Shown here: piece by piece, positions 17,428 to 26,017 of the stretch
How positions within the stretch are numbered: the first letter of the stretch is position 1
How the letters are laid out: each line of letters begins with the position of its first letter
Notes under the pieces: model-generated
What the model was told of the DNA's origin: nothing
Database searches by the model: none
What the model saw: the letters and a program-made list of their open reading frames with translations, nothing else
NCBI GenBank assembly: GCA_039590215.1
Contig: JBDHFX010000013.1
Span: 1-60,003, forward strand
Direction: 5' to 3'
From: CAMYLR01 sp039590215
GTDB lineage: Bacteria; Gemmatimonadota; Gemmatimonadetes; JACCXV01; JAHWKZ01
Length of the DNA stretch: 60,003 bases
Translations under genes and position numbers: made by a program

Positions 17428-18828
17428 ATGCAACCGCGCAGTGAGAAAGACAGTCTCGGCACGCGTGAAGTTCCAGGTGACGCCTACTATGGCATACAGA
17501 CGTTGCGGGCCACAGAGAACTTCCCGGTCAGCGGGCTCCGCGAACATCCACATCTGATTTCCGCGTACGCCTACATAAAGAAGGCGGCGGCGCTCACGCA
17601 CCGCGAGATCGGCGTGCTCGATGAGGAGCGTGCCGACGCGATCATACGAGCAGCCGACGACGTGCTTGCCGGTGAGCTGCGTGATCAGTTTGTTGTGGAT
17701 GTGTTCCAGGCGGGAGCAGGTGTTTCATTCCACATGAACGTCAACGAGGTATTGGCCAACCGGGCGCTCGAGATCCTTGGTGCCGAGCGCGGTGACTACT
17801 CGCGTCTGCATCCCAACGATCACGTCAACATGTCGCAGTCAACGAACGATACGTTCCCGACCGCGATGCACCTGGCGGCGATACTCCAATGGCGCGATTT
17901 GAAGCCTGTCCTTGTTGATCTCGCGACCGCTTTTCATGCCAAGGGCGACGAGTTTGCCGATATCGTCAAGTCGGGCCGCACACACCTCCAGGATGCGGTA
18001 CCGGTGACGCTGGGACAAGAGTTCGACGCTTGGGGCGCGGCGATCGACCGGAGCACCGAGCTGATCGACATCGCTGTCGAGGAGTTGAGCGAGCTCCCGA
18101 TCGGCGGCAACGCGGCTGGAACCGGGATAAACCTACCGCCGGGGTATCGACCGAAGATCGTCCGTCACATGTCGGAGCTCACTGGGTTCCAACTCGTCAA
18201 AGCGGCCGACCCGCGGGAGCAGATTCAGAGCCGGCAGGCCATTGCTGCCGTGTCGGGCAGCGTACGCAACCTGGCGCTCGAGCTAACGCGGATCGCCAAT
18301 GACCTGCGACTCCTGGACTCGGGCCCGCTGACCGGGCTGGCCGAGATCTCGCTGCCTGCCAGGCAGCCTGGTTCATCGATCATGCCTGGGAAAGTCAATC
18401 CGGTCATGCCGGAATGCCTCAACCAGATCGCGTTCCACGTAATCGGTGCCGACACCACCGTCGCGTTGGGTGCCCAGGCAGGGCAGCTGGAGCTCAACGT
18501 CATGATGCCGATCATGATCTGGGAGCTGCTGTTCTCAATGGAGATCCTGAAGAGTTTCTTGCCCGTTTTTCGTACCGGCTGTGTCGAGGGCATCGTCGCT
18601 CACCGCGAACGGGCCGAGTCGTTCGCTCACAAGAGCCCTTCGCTTGCCACCGCGCTGAACCCGGTGCTTGGCTATTCCAAAGCGGCCGAGATTGTGAAGG
18701 AGGCGCTGGCCACGAATCGCACGATCATGGAAGTCGCGCGGGAACGAAGCGACTTGAGCGAGGAGCAGCTAATCGAGATCCTGTCGCCGGAGAACCTGAC
18801 CGGTCAGCTAGAGCGAGAAGGGAACTAG
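17428..18828 (+). CDS. aspA: Aspartate ammonia-lyase
   Basis: The 466-residue protein belongs to the fumarase/aspartase superfamily, with the signature GSSIMPGKVNPVMPE. The N-terminal DSLGTREVPGDAYYGIQTLR matches aspartase rather than class II fumarase, as do NMNVNEVLANRALE and STNDTFPTAMH. It deaminates aspartate to fumarate and ammonia. ATG 17428 is preferred because GAGG lies 7 bases upstream; in-frame ATGs at 17404 and 17374 are also possible. It converges with bioY. Confidence 0.88.
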   Translation: MQPRSEKDSLGTREVPGDAYYGIQTLRATENFPVSGLREHPHLISAYAYIKKAAALTHREIGVLDEERADAIIRAADDVLAGELRDQFVVDVFQAGAGVSFHMNVNEVLANRALEILGAERGDYSRLHPNDHVNMSQSTNDTFPTAMHLAAILQWRDLKPVLVDLATAFHAKGDEFADIVKSGRTHLQDAVPVTLGQEFDAWGAAIDRSTELIDIAVEELSELPIGGNAAGTGINLPPGYRPKIVRHMSELTGFQLVKAADPREQIQSRQAIAAVSGSVRNLALELTRIANDLRLLDSGPLTGLAEISLPARQPGSSIMPGKVNPVMPECLNQIAFHVIGADTTVALGAQAGQLELNVMMPIMIWELLFSMEILKSFLPVFRTGCVEGIVAHRERAESFAHKSPSLATALNPVLGYSKAAEIVKEALATNRTIMEVARERSDLSEEQLIEILSPENLTGQLEREGN

Positions 18829-18841
18829 ACCCGGTCCGTCG

Positions 18842-19399
18842 CTAGCGGGAGAACGGTGGGCGGGCGACGAGCCCAGTTACTACGGCGAGCTTGATTACGG
18901 CGCCTGGCAGGAATGGCACTACGGCGAGCGACAGCGCTTGCCCGGCGCTCACGTCGAGCACGCGCGCCAGCCACGAGGCGCCAAGACCAAAGATCACAAC
19001 GTTGGCGGCGATGAGGATCGGAATCGCGCGCCACGCGGTGGCACCTGGTCGCAGCAACGAGCCGACCAGCCACGCTGCGATCGGAAACGACAGCAGGAAC
19101 CCACCGGTCGCACCTAGCAACCCACCACTGCCGGCGAAGAGCGGCAGGCCGATCGCCCCGAAACCAAGGTAGGCGAGCTGGCTCATCGCGCCGTCGCGGC
19201 CGCCGAGGTAGACACCAGCGAGCAGCACGAACAAGGTTTGCAGCGTGATTGGGACCGGTGTGAAAGGCAGCGGGATCCGGATCAGGGCGCCGACAGCGGT
19301 GAGCAGCGCAAACGCCGTGATGCCCAACATCCGCTGTGTTGGCCGTGCTTGAATCCACGCCGGGATCCGAAGAGCGGCTGATGTCGAGTGTGTACTCAC
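18842..19399 (-). CDS. bioY: BioY family biotin transporter subunit
   Basis: The 185-residue hydrophobic protein has about six membrane helices and the BioY signature IPLPFTPVPITLQTLFVLLAG, plus GGFLLSFPIAAWLVG. BioY is the substrate-binding S component for biotin. It can act alone or with the shared ECF module, which is not in this window. The GTG start is four bases downstream of the ferredoxin stop, so both may share a transcript. No biotin-synthesis genes are adjacent. Confidence 0.92.
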   Translation of the reverse strand: MSTHSTSAALRIPAWIQARPTQRMLGITAFALLTAVGALIRIPLPFTPVPITLQTLFVLLAGVYLGGRDGAMSQLAYLGFGAIGLPLFAGSGGLLGATGGFLLSFPIAAWLVGSLLRPGATAWRAIPILIAANVVIFGLGASWLARVLDVSAGQALSLAVVPFLPGAVIKLAVVTGLVARPPFSR

Positions 19400-19403
19400 C
19401 GCA

Positions 19404-19640
19404 CTACTGATTGAAAAACTCGGCGTTGACTTTGACGAATTTCGTCATTTCCGGCGGGACGTCCTCCAAAGCGAAGATCGCCTCCACCGGACACTCCGGT
19501 TCGCAGGCGGCGCACTCGATGCACTCGTCCGGATGGATGTAGTACATGTCTTCGCCTTCGTAGATGCAATCCACCGGACACACCTCGACACAACTAGCGT
19601 CTTTGAGTCCTATGCAAGGCTCGGTGATGACGTATGTCAC
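19404..19640 (-). CDS. Two-cluster ferredoxin
   Basis: This 78-residue acidic protein contains CIGLKDASCVEVCPVDCI (C-x7-C-x3-CP) and CIECAACEPECPVEAIF (C-x2-C-x2-C-x3-CP), the pattern of seven-iron 3Fe-4S/4Fe-4S bacterial ferredoxins. The tail (VPPEMTKFVKVNAEFFNQ) matches FdxA-like proteins. It carries low-potential electrons in the cytoplasm; the partner is not evident here. The GTG start has AAGGAAGG upstream. It is divergent from the frameshifted gene at 19811. Confidence 0.93.
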   Translation of the reverse strand: MTYVITEPCIGLKDASCVEVCPVDCIYEGEDMYYIHPDECIECAACEPECPVEAIFALEDVPPEMTKFVKVNAEFFNQ

Positions 19641-19810
19641 TGAGCGAACCTTCCTTTCGATCGTGGATAGTTATCAAAGATATCGGTGAGTCGATGACCA
19701 CTAAAGCTCGCTTTTGGGGTCCATTTCAGCAAGGCCCAACGCCCGGAAATCTTGCCCCCAGGTCGTCCCGTCTTTATAATCAATATTCTCAGGCCGCCGA
19801 AGGTGAGCGG

Positions 19811-20397
19811 ATGCCGGAATTAGACGCTGTACGAGTCGATCAGTTGCTCCAAACCCTAACCGGGGTCGTTCGCGCCAGGGTGCGCATGAACGGCGACTCG
19901 ACCACCGGATTGTGTCGATCGCTGTCCTCAAAGAAGGTGCACCACTAGCCCAGGGCGAGGTCGAACCCGCTGACGCGGAGGCGCCGAAGGGTGCTACCCC
20001 GCGGCTAGTTTTTCAGCGCCTGACGGTCACCCAGGACGAACCGCTCAAATGCACCGCACATGTCGAGCTAAAGCTCGGCGACGTGATCTTCGAAGGCACT
20101 CACAGGGACACCGACACACCAAAAGCGCGCTTGTACTCCTCCGCGCGAGCCGTTATCGAGGCACTCGACTACTTGGCGGAAAAGGAGATGGCGTTCTACG
20201 TCGCTGGGCTCGAGCACTTAAACGTCTTCCAGCGCGAAGTGATGGTGGTGTTGGTGGAAGGCCGCCACGAGCTGAAGCAAGAAAGGATGATGGGCACCGC
20301 CCTAATCGGTGACGATCCACACGAAGCTGCAGTACGGGCGGTGCTGGATGCCGTGAACCGGTTCATTGGTCGTCCATCGAAAACCGCCGGGGTCTAG
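19811..20397 (+). pseudogene. Conserved hypothetical gene broken by a frameshift
   Basis: The first frame (from ATG 19811, with AGGTGAG upstream) reads LDAVRVDQLLQTLTGVVRAR, then VRMNG, and runs out of sense by 19948. A second frame continues as RIVSIAVLKEG from about 19906 to the stop at 20397. The halves fit a conserved bacterial protein of unknown function: an N-terminal segment of the type GVV.ARV...GRIVEI.VL, then a domain with AVLDAVNRFIG at its end. The switch lies near 19890-19910. If the break is real, a GTG at 19912 could still start a shorter product of 161 residues. A sequencing error is equally possible. Confidence 0.65.
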
Positions 20398-20495
20398 CGC
20401 TCGACAGTCTTTTCGCTCGCCATTGACCACAGCTTGCGGTATCAATACCGCACTTCCTGAAGTAGCACAGTTCTCTTCTTCAACACGGGTACCCT

Positions 20496-21218
20496 ATGAC
20501 CGAGACACCGTCTCCAAGTTCACCGTCACCTGAGGGATTACCATCGGAGGCGCCTGCGAAGAAGGGGATGTCGACAGGCGTGAAGGTCGCAATTGGCTGC
20601 GGCGTGATGGCGGTCGTGGTCGTAGTGGGGATCGTCATCGCTAGCGTCGCTGGCGGCATGTTCCTGCGCCGCAAGGCCGAGGAATTGACCGGAGGCATCG
20701 AGGATCGAGCTCAGATCGGCGCGGTAATCGATCGACTCGAGGCCGAACACTCCTTTTCGCCCCCTGCCGATGGGATCGTTAACCCGGCGCGTGCGGAGCG
20801 GTTCTTCGCCGTCACCGATCTGGCTTGGCAGAGGATCGAGCTCGAGTGGGACGAATTGGAGGAGCGCGGTCGCGAGATCACCAATCGTGGCGGCGAGGCC
20901 GGGGTTGGCGATGTGTTCGCTGGCGTACGCGGGTTGACACACGCCAGGACCGCGATCGCGGAGGCGCTCGATCAGCATAAGATGCCGGTCAGTGAATACG
21001 TGTGGGTTGGCTATGCCCTGACGCGCGCATACCGTGCCCTCGAAAGCTCTGATCAGGGTCAGCAGGGAGCCGACCGCGGCGTGGCACAAGCCAACTTCGA
21101 TCTTGCCAGGCGTTACCGCGATCAGTTGGCAGAAGTGTCCGGTGCGGGGGCGACCGCGGGAAAGAGTGCGGTGCTGGGTTTGGCCGTAACGCTCGACGTG
21201 ACCGGCCGCGGTCCTTAG
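20496..21218 (+). CDS. Single-span membrane protein, unknown function
   Basis: The 240-residue product has a Pro/Ser-rich cytoplasmic start (residues 1-22) and one strong membrane helix (about 29-56, VKVAIGCGVMAVVVVVGIVI). The extracytoplasmic domain is helical and rich in Glu and Arg (DRLEAEHSF, LAWQRIELEWDELEERGREI). There is no catalytic motif or known domain I can name. The ATG at 20496 has no good binding site. It is convergent with the receiver-like gene. Confidence 0.7.
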   Translation: MTETPSPSSPSPEGLPSEAPAKKGMSTGVKVAIGCGVMAVVVVVGIVIASVAGGMFLRRKAEELTGGIEDRAQIGAVIDRLEAEHSFSPPADGIVNPARAERFFAVTDLAWQRIELEWDELEERGREITNRGGEAGVGDVFAGVRGLTHARTAIAEALDQHKMPVSEYVWVGYALTRAYRALESSDQGQQGADRGVAQANFDLARRYRDQLAEVSGAGATAGKSAVLGLAVTLDVTGRGP

Positions 21219-21220
21219 CT

Positions 21221-21553
21221 CTACCCTCGCAGCAAATCCGGTAACCGCTCGACAAACGTCGACCGAGCCAGGACCTGGTCCGCACCGGCTGCGCGAGCGC
21301 CCTTGAGGCCTTCCCGGTCCGTATGTGAGCCGAACGCCACCACAGTCATCGCGTCCGAGCCGGACTTGAGTTGGCGGATCGCATCGATTGGATCGATCGA
21401 ACGATGATTGAGATCAAACAGCAACAATCCCTCACCTGTCAACCCATCGATATCGTTGACAAACGCCACGTTGATGCCGGCTGCTTGCGCAGTAGCCTCG
21501 ATCTTGGCGCGGAAGAACAGGTCGTCGCAGGCGACGTGGATCACGCGTGTCAT
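21221..21553 (-). CDS. Stand-alone receiver-like protein
   Basis: The 110-residue protein has a CheY-like pattern: an acidic pair in HVACDD near the N-terminus, a possible phospho-acceptor Asp in LLLFDLNHR, a small residue in VVAFGSH, and a final helix. The conserved Lys near the C-terminus is replaced (DQVLARS), so normal phosphorylation signalling is doubtful. The frame is open further upstream but coding sense starts at ATG 21553. It is divergent from dinB. Function unknown. Confidence 0.65.
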   Translation of the reverse strand: MTRVIHVACDDLFFRAKIEATAQAAGINVAFVNDIDGLTGEGLLLFDLNHRSIDPIDAIRQLKSGSDAMTVVAFGSHTDREGLKGARAAGADQVLARSTFVERLPDLLRG

Positions 21554-21595
21554 CAGTCGATGATACTTGTTCGCGAACCAGGTGGCAGCGGAGCG

Positions 21596-21624
21596 TTGAC
21601 GTTCGGTTTTTGTTCGGGTAGAGT
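21596..21624 (+). promoter_or_regulatory. Candidate sigma-70 promoter for dinB
   Basis: TTGACG (21596-21601) and TAGAGT (21619-21624) are spaced by exactly 17 bases. The -10 box ends only 3 bases before ATG 21628, so transcription would begin at or within the first codons. Confidence 0.4.
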
Positions 21625-21627
21625 TTA

Positions 21628-22824
21628 ATGACTGTGCCCGATCCGCGATCGATCCTCCATGTCGATCTCGATGCCTTCTATGTAGCCGTCGAACGGTTGC
21701 GCGACCCGTCGCTGGTCGGCAAGCCCGTCGTCGTCGGTGCCGACCCACGAGGAGGCCGCGGACGCGGTGTTGTTGCTACTGCCTCGTATGAAGCGCGGGT
21801 ATTTGGGATCCATTCCGCGATGCCGATCGGCGAAGCGTACCGCCGTTGTCCTCACGGCGTATACCTGACCGGTCATCGCGACTTGTACGCGCGCGCGGCA
21901 CGCGCGGTGAGGCGGGTGTTTGGCCAGTTCACGCCGGCTGTTGAGCCGGTATCGATCGATGAGGCCTATCTCGACCTCACCGGCACCGAGCGGCTCCACG
22001 GCCCACCGGCCCGAACAGCTGAGCGGATACGGTCGGCGATTATCGAGAACACGCGGCTGCCGGTCTCGATGGGGCTTGGCACCACCAAGACAATCGCCAA
22101 GATCGCCTCCGACCTAGCCAAGCCGGAAGGATTCCTCGAAGTGCTACCGGGACGCGAGGCGGTGTTCCTGGCTCCGCTGCCCTTACGCCGTTTGCCCGGC
22201 ATTGGCCCCGCCACGCGCCAGCGATTGGCCAAATACAACTTAAAGACGGTGGGCGACTTGGCGCGGCTTGACCAAGACATCCTGGCCGGCGTCCTGGGCG
22301 AGCGAGGATCGTCGTTTCTCGCCAGTGCCACCGGCGACGACGGGGGGGCGGTAGCAGCCCACGAACATCCGAAGTCTGTGAGTCGCGAGTGCACGTTTGA
22401 CACCGACACCACCGATCTCGAGTTCTGCGAGGCGATGCTCTTCTACCTCAGCGAGCGGGCATGTCACGATTTGCGGACACAGCGGTTGACCGCTCGGACG
22501 GTGACGTTGAAGCTCCGTCACCACGATTTCACGACTGTCGTGCGAAGCACAACAATGCCATCACCGACCGATAGCGATCGAACCGTCGCAACGACGGCAC
22601 GAGAGCTGTTCCGCGCGGCGTGCGGACCTCGACCGAGCGTCCGGCTGCTGGGCGTAGGTCTTTCGAACCTGATCGTAGAGGCTCCACAGCTTGAGTTGTT
22701 CGCTTCGTCCCGGGCGCTCGCGTGGGATCGATTGATGGCGCCTCTTGATCGATTGCGAGAGCGTTATGGATTTGAGGCGGTTCGGAGCGGCTCAACGCTG
22801 CGGCTCCAGGACCCTGATCGATAA
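21628..22824 (+). CDS. dinB: DNA polymerase IV (Y family)
   Basis: The 398-residue protein has the Y-family blocks ILHVDLDAFYVAVERLRDPS (metal-binding Asp), ATASYEARVFGIHSAMP, and VEPVSIDEAYLDLTG with the catalytic Asp-Glu. A helix-hairpin-helix thumb follows (RRLPGIGPATRQRL), then the little-finger domain. It is an error-prone translesion polymerase. No LexA box is evident upstream. There is no Shine-Dalgarno before ATG 21628, and a GTG two codons later (21634) would fit a leaderless start from the promoter above. The C-terminal clamp-binding peptide is probably QLELFASS. DUF72 follows after 4 bases. Confidence 0.95.
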   Translation: MTVPDPRSILHVDLDAFYVAVERLRDPSLVGKPVVVGADPRGGRGRGVVATASYEARVFGIHSAMPIGEAYRRCPHGVYLTGHRDLYARAARAVRRVFGQFTPAVEPVSIDEAYLDLTGTERLHGPPARTAERIRSAIIENTRLPVSMGLGTTKTIAKIASDLAKPEGFLEVLPGREAVFLAPLPLRRLPGIGPATRQRLAKYNLKTVGDLARLDQDILAGVLGERGSSFLASATGDDGGAVAAHEHPKSVSRECTFDTDTTDLEFCEAMLFYLSERACHDLRTQRLTARTVTLKLRHHDFTTVVRSTTMPSPTDSDRTVATTARELFRAACGPRPSVRLLGVGLSNLIVEAPQLELFASSRALAWDRLMAPLDRLRERYGFEAVRSGSTLRLQDPDR

Positions 22825-22828
22825 CCCG

Positions 22829-23755
22829 ATGAGTGAGTTGGCCGCCGACTCCAAGGTGTACATCGGTCCAGCTGGGTGGTCGTACCCGGATTGGAAAGGA
22901 GTCGTCTACCCGAGTGGTACCGGGCGCGACTTCGACCCCCTCGAGTATCTCGCTCGGTATTTCAACGTGATCGAAATCAACACGTCTTTCTATCGTCCAC
23001 CGCCCAAGGCGTGGACACGGGCTTGGGTCGAGCGACTGAGAGACCATCCACGATTCCGGTTCACTGCCAAGTTGTGGAGGCGGTTCACCCACCAACGCGA
23101 CGCACCGCCCACCCAAAGCGACGTCACCGACTACCGTGAAGGAATCGACGTGCTGGCGGCAGAGGATCGTCTGCTCGCCGTGCTCGTGCAGTTCCCATGG
23201 TCATTTCGAAACCGGCCTCCAGAGCGTCAGTGGCTCCAGAACGTCGTCGCCACGTTTGAGGATTACCCGTTGGTACTTGAAGTTCGGCACGAATCGTGGG
23301 ACGATAGGGATACGCTAGAGTGGCTGCGCGAGCACAAGGTCGGTTTGGCGATGATCGACCAGCCGCTTCATGCCGGCTCGCTAGAAGCGGTTGATCGGCG
23401 CACCGGACCGGTTTTGTACGCTCGCCTCCACGGACGAAACTTCGACGCTTGGTTCGCGGAAGGACGACCGTCGAGCGAGCGATACGACTACCTGTATGAG
23501 AGGAATGAGCTCGTGCCGTGGGTCGAGCGGATCCAGGGAGCGACAAACGACTCAACTGTCGAGACGGTGATCGCGATCACCAACAACCATTATCAAGGTC
23601 AGGGCGTCGTCAACGCGTTGCAACTCAAGGCGTGGACGACTGGCGAACGAGTGTTGGTGCCCGAACCCTTGCTCACCGTATATCCCGACGCGCTGGCTGA
23701 CGTAGCCACGGAGCGACCTGCGCAACCGGGTTTGTTCGACGTTGGAGGGTCGTGA
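22829..23755 (+). CDS. DUF72 family protein
   Basis: The 308-residue protein has the TIM-barrel-like DUF72 signature: VYIGPAGWSYPDWKGVVYP, LEYLARYFNVIEINTSFYRP, FRFTAKLWRRFTH, LVQFPWSF, LVLEVRHESW and LYARLHGRN. The family is widespread and its biochemical role is not established. The start at ATG 22829 is four bases after dinB, so the two are likely co-transcribed with the lipoprotein gene that overlaps its end. The C-terminal QPGLFD resembles a clamp-binding peptide, but this is speculative. Confidence 0.9.
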   Translation: MSELAADSKVYIGPAGWSYPDWKGVVYPSGTGRDFDPLEYLARYFNVIEINTSFYRPPPKAWTRAWVERLRDHPRFRFTAKLWRRFTHQRDAPPTQSDVTDYREGIDVLAAEDRLLAVLVQFPWSFRNRPPERQWLQNVVATFEDYPLVLEVRHESWDDRDTLEWLREHKVGLAMIDQPLHAGSLEAVDRRTGPVLYARLHGRNFDAWFAEGRPSSERYDYLYERNELVPWVERIQGATNDSTVETVIAITNNHYQGQGVVNALQLKAWTTGERVLVPEPLLTVYPDALADVATERPAQPGLFDVGGS

Positions 23756-24222
23756 AGCGCCCTGTGGGGTGCCTAGGGTGGCCGGGTTGGCTGGCCTTCG
23801 CAATCGCGATTACGTCCGCGTGTAGCGATGATGAGCCCGCTGGACCTGCGACGGGTAGTGCCGCCTCCATCGCGGTCACGGTACAGCTCTCACTGGCCGG
23901 CGATCTCGAGCCCTTTAAGGTCGACGGGCGGCTTCGGGTATTCTTCGTGTTGGCGTCGCCGTTCATCGGCGAGACCCCCGTGGGGACCGTCGTGTTGCCA
24001 GCCGGCGAGCGTACTGCCGTTGGCATGGTGGTTGTTCGAGATCAGGTGGGAACGTTGAGGCTAGAAGAGATCACGTTCTCCCCGGTTGTACCCTTCTTGT
24101 GCGGTACTAGCGCACTCGTGGATCCCCGAATACAGCCGACGACCTCGGTCGTGCTGGAGTTGTGTCAGCCGTGCTTGATCAATCCCGAAGAGATCCCGGA
24201 CGCCTGTGAGAACGACGGTTAG
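23752..24222 (+). CDS. Small predicted lipoprotein
   Basis: The 156-residue product has a signal peptide ending in the lipobox ITSACS. It then has a beta-rich domain with a pair of Cys near the C-terminus (LELCQPCLINPEE) and two others (FLCG, DACEND), possibly disulfide-bonded in the periplasm. The GTG start overlaps the DUF72 stop (GTGA). I recognise no family. It converges with the DUF2207 gene, with four bases between stops. Confidence 0.65.
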   Translation: MKRPVGCLGWPGWLAFAIAITSACSDDEPAGPATGSAASIAVTVQLSLAGDLEPFKVDGRLRVFFVLASPFIGETPVGTVVLPAGERTAVGMVVVRDQVGTLRLEEITFSPVVPFLCGTSALVDPRIQPTTSVVLELCQPCLINPEEIPDACENDG

Positions 24223-24226
24223 TCGG

Positions 24227-26017
24227 CTACCAGCTCCCGCCTCCTCCGCCACCACCGCCGCCGCCGACCGAACCGCCACCGCCACTGCCGGAGTTCGATC
24301 CGGGTGCGGAGCCTAGAGTCCGCGTCGCGGCGCTCTGAAAGCCCGCCATCTGTGATCCAAACGCGCTCGAATTCCATCCCGACAGATCGCTTCCGTACCA
24401 CGCCGGCGCGGCTTTGAGGACGCTTTCGAACTGCTTGACCCATATGTCGCTCACGTCGAGCGCTACGGCATACGGGAGCAGCGTTTCGAACAACTCGGGG
24501 GTCTTCTCGGGCGCCTGTCGGAACTCTAACTCGGCCTTCTCGGCCCGGCGTATGTATTCCTCGAGCCCCTTGAGTTGGCGTCTCATCTGCGCGCCTTTGG
24601 GCGTCATTGCCGGCATCGAAAACGAGAACAACAACACCACGAGCCCGCACAACACTACGCCGATGAGCAGGATGATATGGCTGAACACGGCCCCGATTGC
24701 CGCGCCCGCAGCCATGACCGCGCCACCGATCCAGAGGTACCTGACTCGGGTGCGGTGCGGGCTGGTTGGAAACAGCCGTTGTCGAACGAGATCGGCATAC
24801 AGTGACTCGTGGATCTCTGGCAGGCGAGTGTAGAAATCGTTGTGGAGGTCTGACATCCGACGCGTGGCCTCACCCTCGAAGACCCCTCGAAGCACTCGCT
24901 TCTCGAACGGCTTGAGCTCGTCGATGTCGGCGCGAGTTTGGGTCAGCTGCCAGTCGTTCTTTGATAGCCCCAACGTTCTCAGCGCTCGACCTGCAAAGGA
25001 GCTGGCGTCAACCTGCCCCAGGATGCCATCGGGTGGAACTTCACGGATCTGCAAATACCCGCGGACCGCGAGATCGAGCACCGTAGCGACGACGTCGTCC
25101 ATGTCGGCACGCTGATCGACAAGCGTCCCGGCCGGGCCGGGCCGAATCCCATCCGGCGGGTGCCAGGTCGGAACTACGCTGCCCGCATCGGGCTCACGGC
25201 CTCGGCGTTGCCACAGTTGAGACATGAAGGCGAAGGCCAGGAGCGGCAGAAGCCCTGGGCCCCATCGAAGGAGCCAAGAGGCTGTTTTCTCGGCACTGGT
25301 CGGCGGGGCGATAACGCCCTTGGGAAACGCCGCCACAAGCGTCAACCCCTCACCCGCCTCGAGAGCTTGCGAGGAATACCGGTACTGGCCGTCGCCTAGG
25401 TACTCGGCGCTGCACCGTGCATCACTCGTGCTCTCCGCCCACCCGGCGTAGCAGTAGGCTGACCACCCTGCAGCGTCGGCGAACGTCCGCGCCGCAGCCT
25501 CGGGAAGCGTCACCGTGGCCGACGCGCGCTCGATCTCGACCGGCCAACGCGTGCCGGTCACCTGCCAGTAGAGCTCGTCGTGCGCGTCGAAAAAACCGAG
25601 TCCGCTGGCGAGCGTGTAGTGGATCACATAGGTCTGCCGGCCGGAGACGGTGCGATTGGGATCACCGATTCGAATCCGGACGTCGTTGCCCTCGCGAGTC
25701 ACCTTTTTCTGCCGCCGGTTTCCGCGCCCGTCGCTGACCTCACGAACGCCGAGGTCAAGGGTTACCCGCCCAGCCTGCACAACTCCCCGGTGGCCGACGA
25801 CACGCTTGTACTTCACCGGGATGTCGCGGTAGATGCCGTGTCGATTCAACTCGTTGAAGTCGACCGCGATCGTCTCGACGACGTCCAGCGACCGATCGGG
25901 AAGCACCGTGTAATCGGCATGAAAGCGAGTGATCGTCCAACCCGTGTCTTGTGCGTGGATTGGCGATGCGAGGGCTAACGATGCGACCGCAAGGACGGTC
26001 GCACGGCGGATTCTCAC
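24227..26017 (-). CDS. DUF2207 membrane protein with poly-Gly tail
   Basis: The 596-residue protein begins with a cleavable signal peptide (ending SPIHAQ). The DUF2207 domain follows (about 25-240; TITRFHADYTVLPDRSLDVV, GIYRDIPVKY, LYWQVTGTRWPVEI), then a membrane helix near 255, a cytoplasmic region, a helix pair near 425-470, and a C-terminal glycine run (GSGGGGSVGGGGGGGGGGSW). This architecture is known in YciQ-like proteins, usually beside LemA as here; the function is unknown. Its start overlaps the lemA stop by 4 bases. The glycine codons form a GC-rich repeat at about 24230-24290. Confidence 0.88.
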   Translation of the reverse strand: MRIRRATVLAVASLALASPIHAQDTGWTITRFHADYTVLPDRSLDVVETIAVDFNELNRHGIYRDIPVKYKRVVGHRGVVQAGRVTLDLGVREVSDGRGNRRQKKVTREGNDVRIRIGDPNRTVSGRQTYVIHYTLASGLGFFDAHDELYWQVTGTRWPVEIERASATVTLPEAAARTFADAAGWSAYCYAGWAESTSDARCSAEYLGDGQYRYSSQALEAGEGLTLVAAFPKGVIAPPTSAEKTASWLLRWGPGLLPLLAFAFMSQLWQRRGREPDAGSVVPTWHPPDGIRPGPAGTLVDQRADMDDVVATVLDLAVRGYLQIREVPPDGILGQVDASSFAGRALRTLGLSKNDWQLTQTRADIDELKPFEKRVLRGVFEGEATRRMSDLHNDFYTRLPEIHESLYADLVRQRLFPTSPHRTRVRYLWIGGAVMAAGAAIGAVFSHIILLIGVVLCGLVVLLFSFSMPAMTPKGAQMRRQLKGLEEYIRRAEKAELEFRQAPEKTPELFETLLPYAVALDVSDIWVKQFESVLKAAPAWYGSDLSGWNSSAFGSQMAGFQSAATRTLGSAPGSNSGSGGGGSVGGGGGGGGGGSW

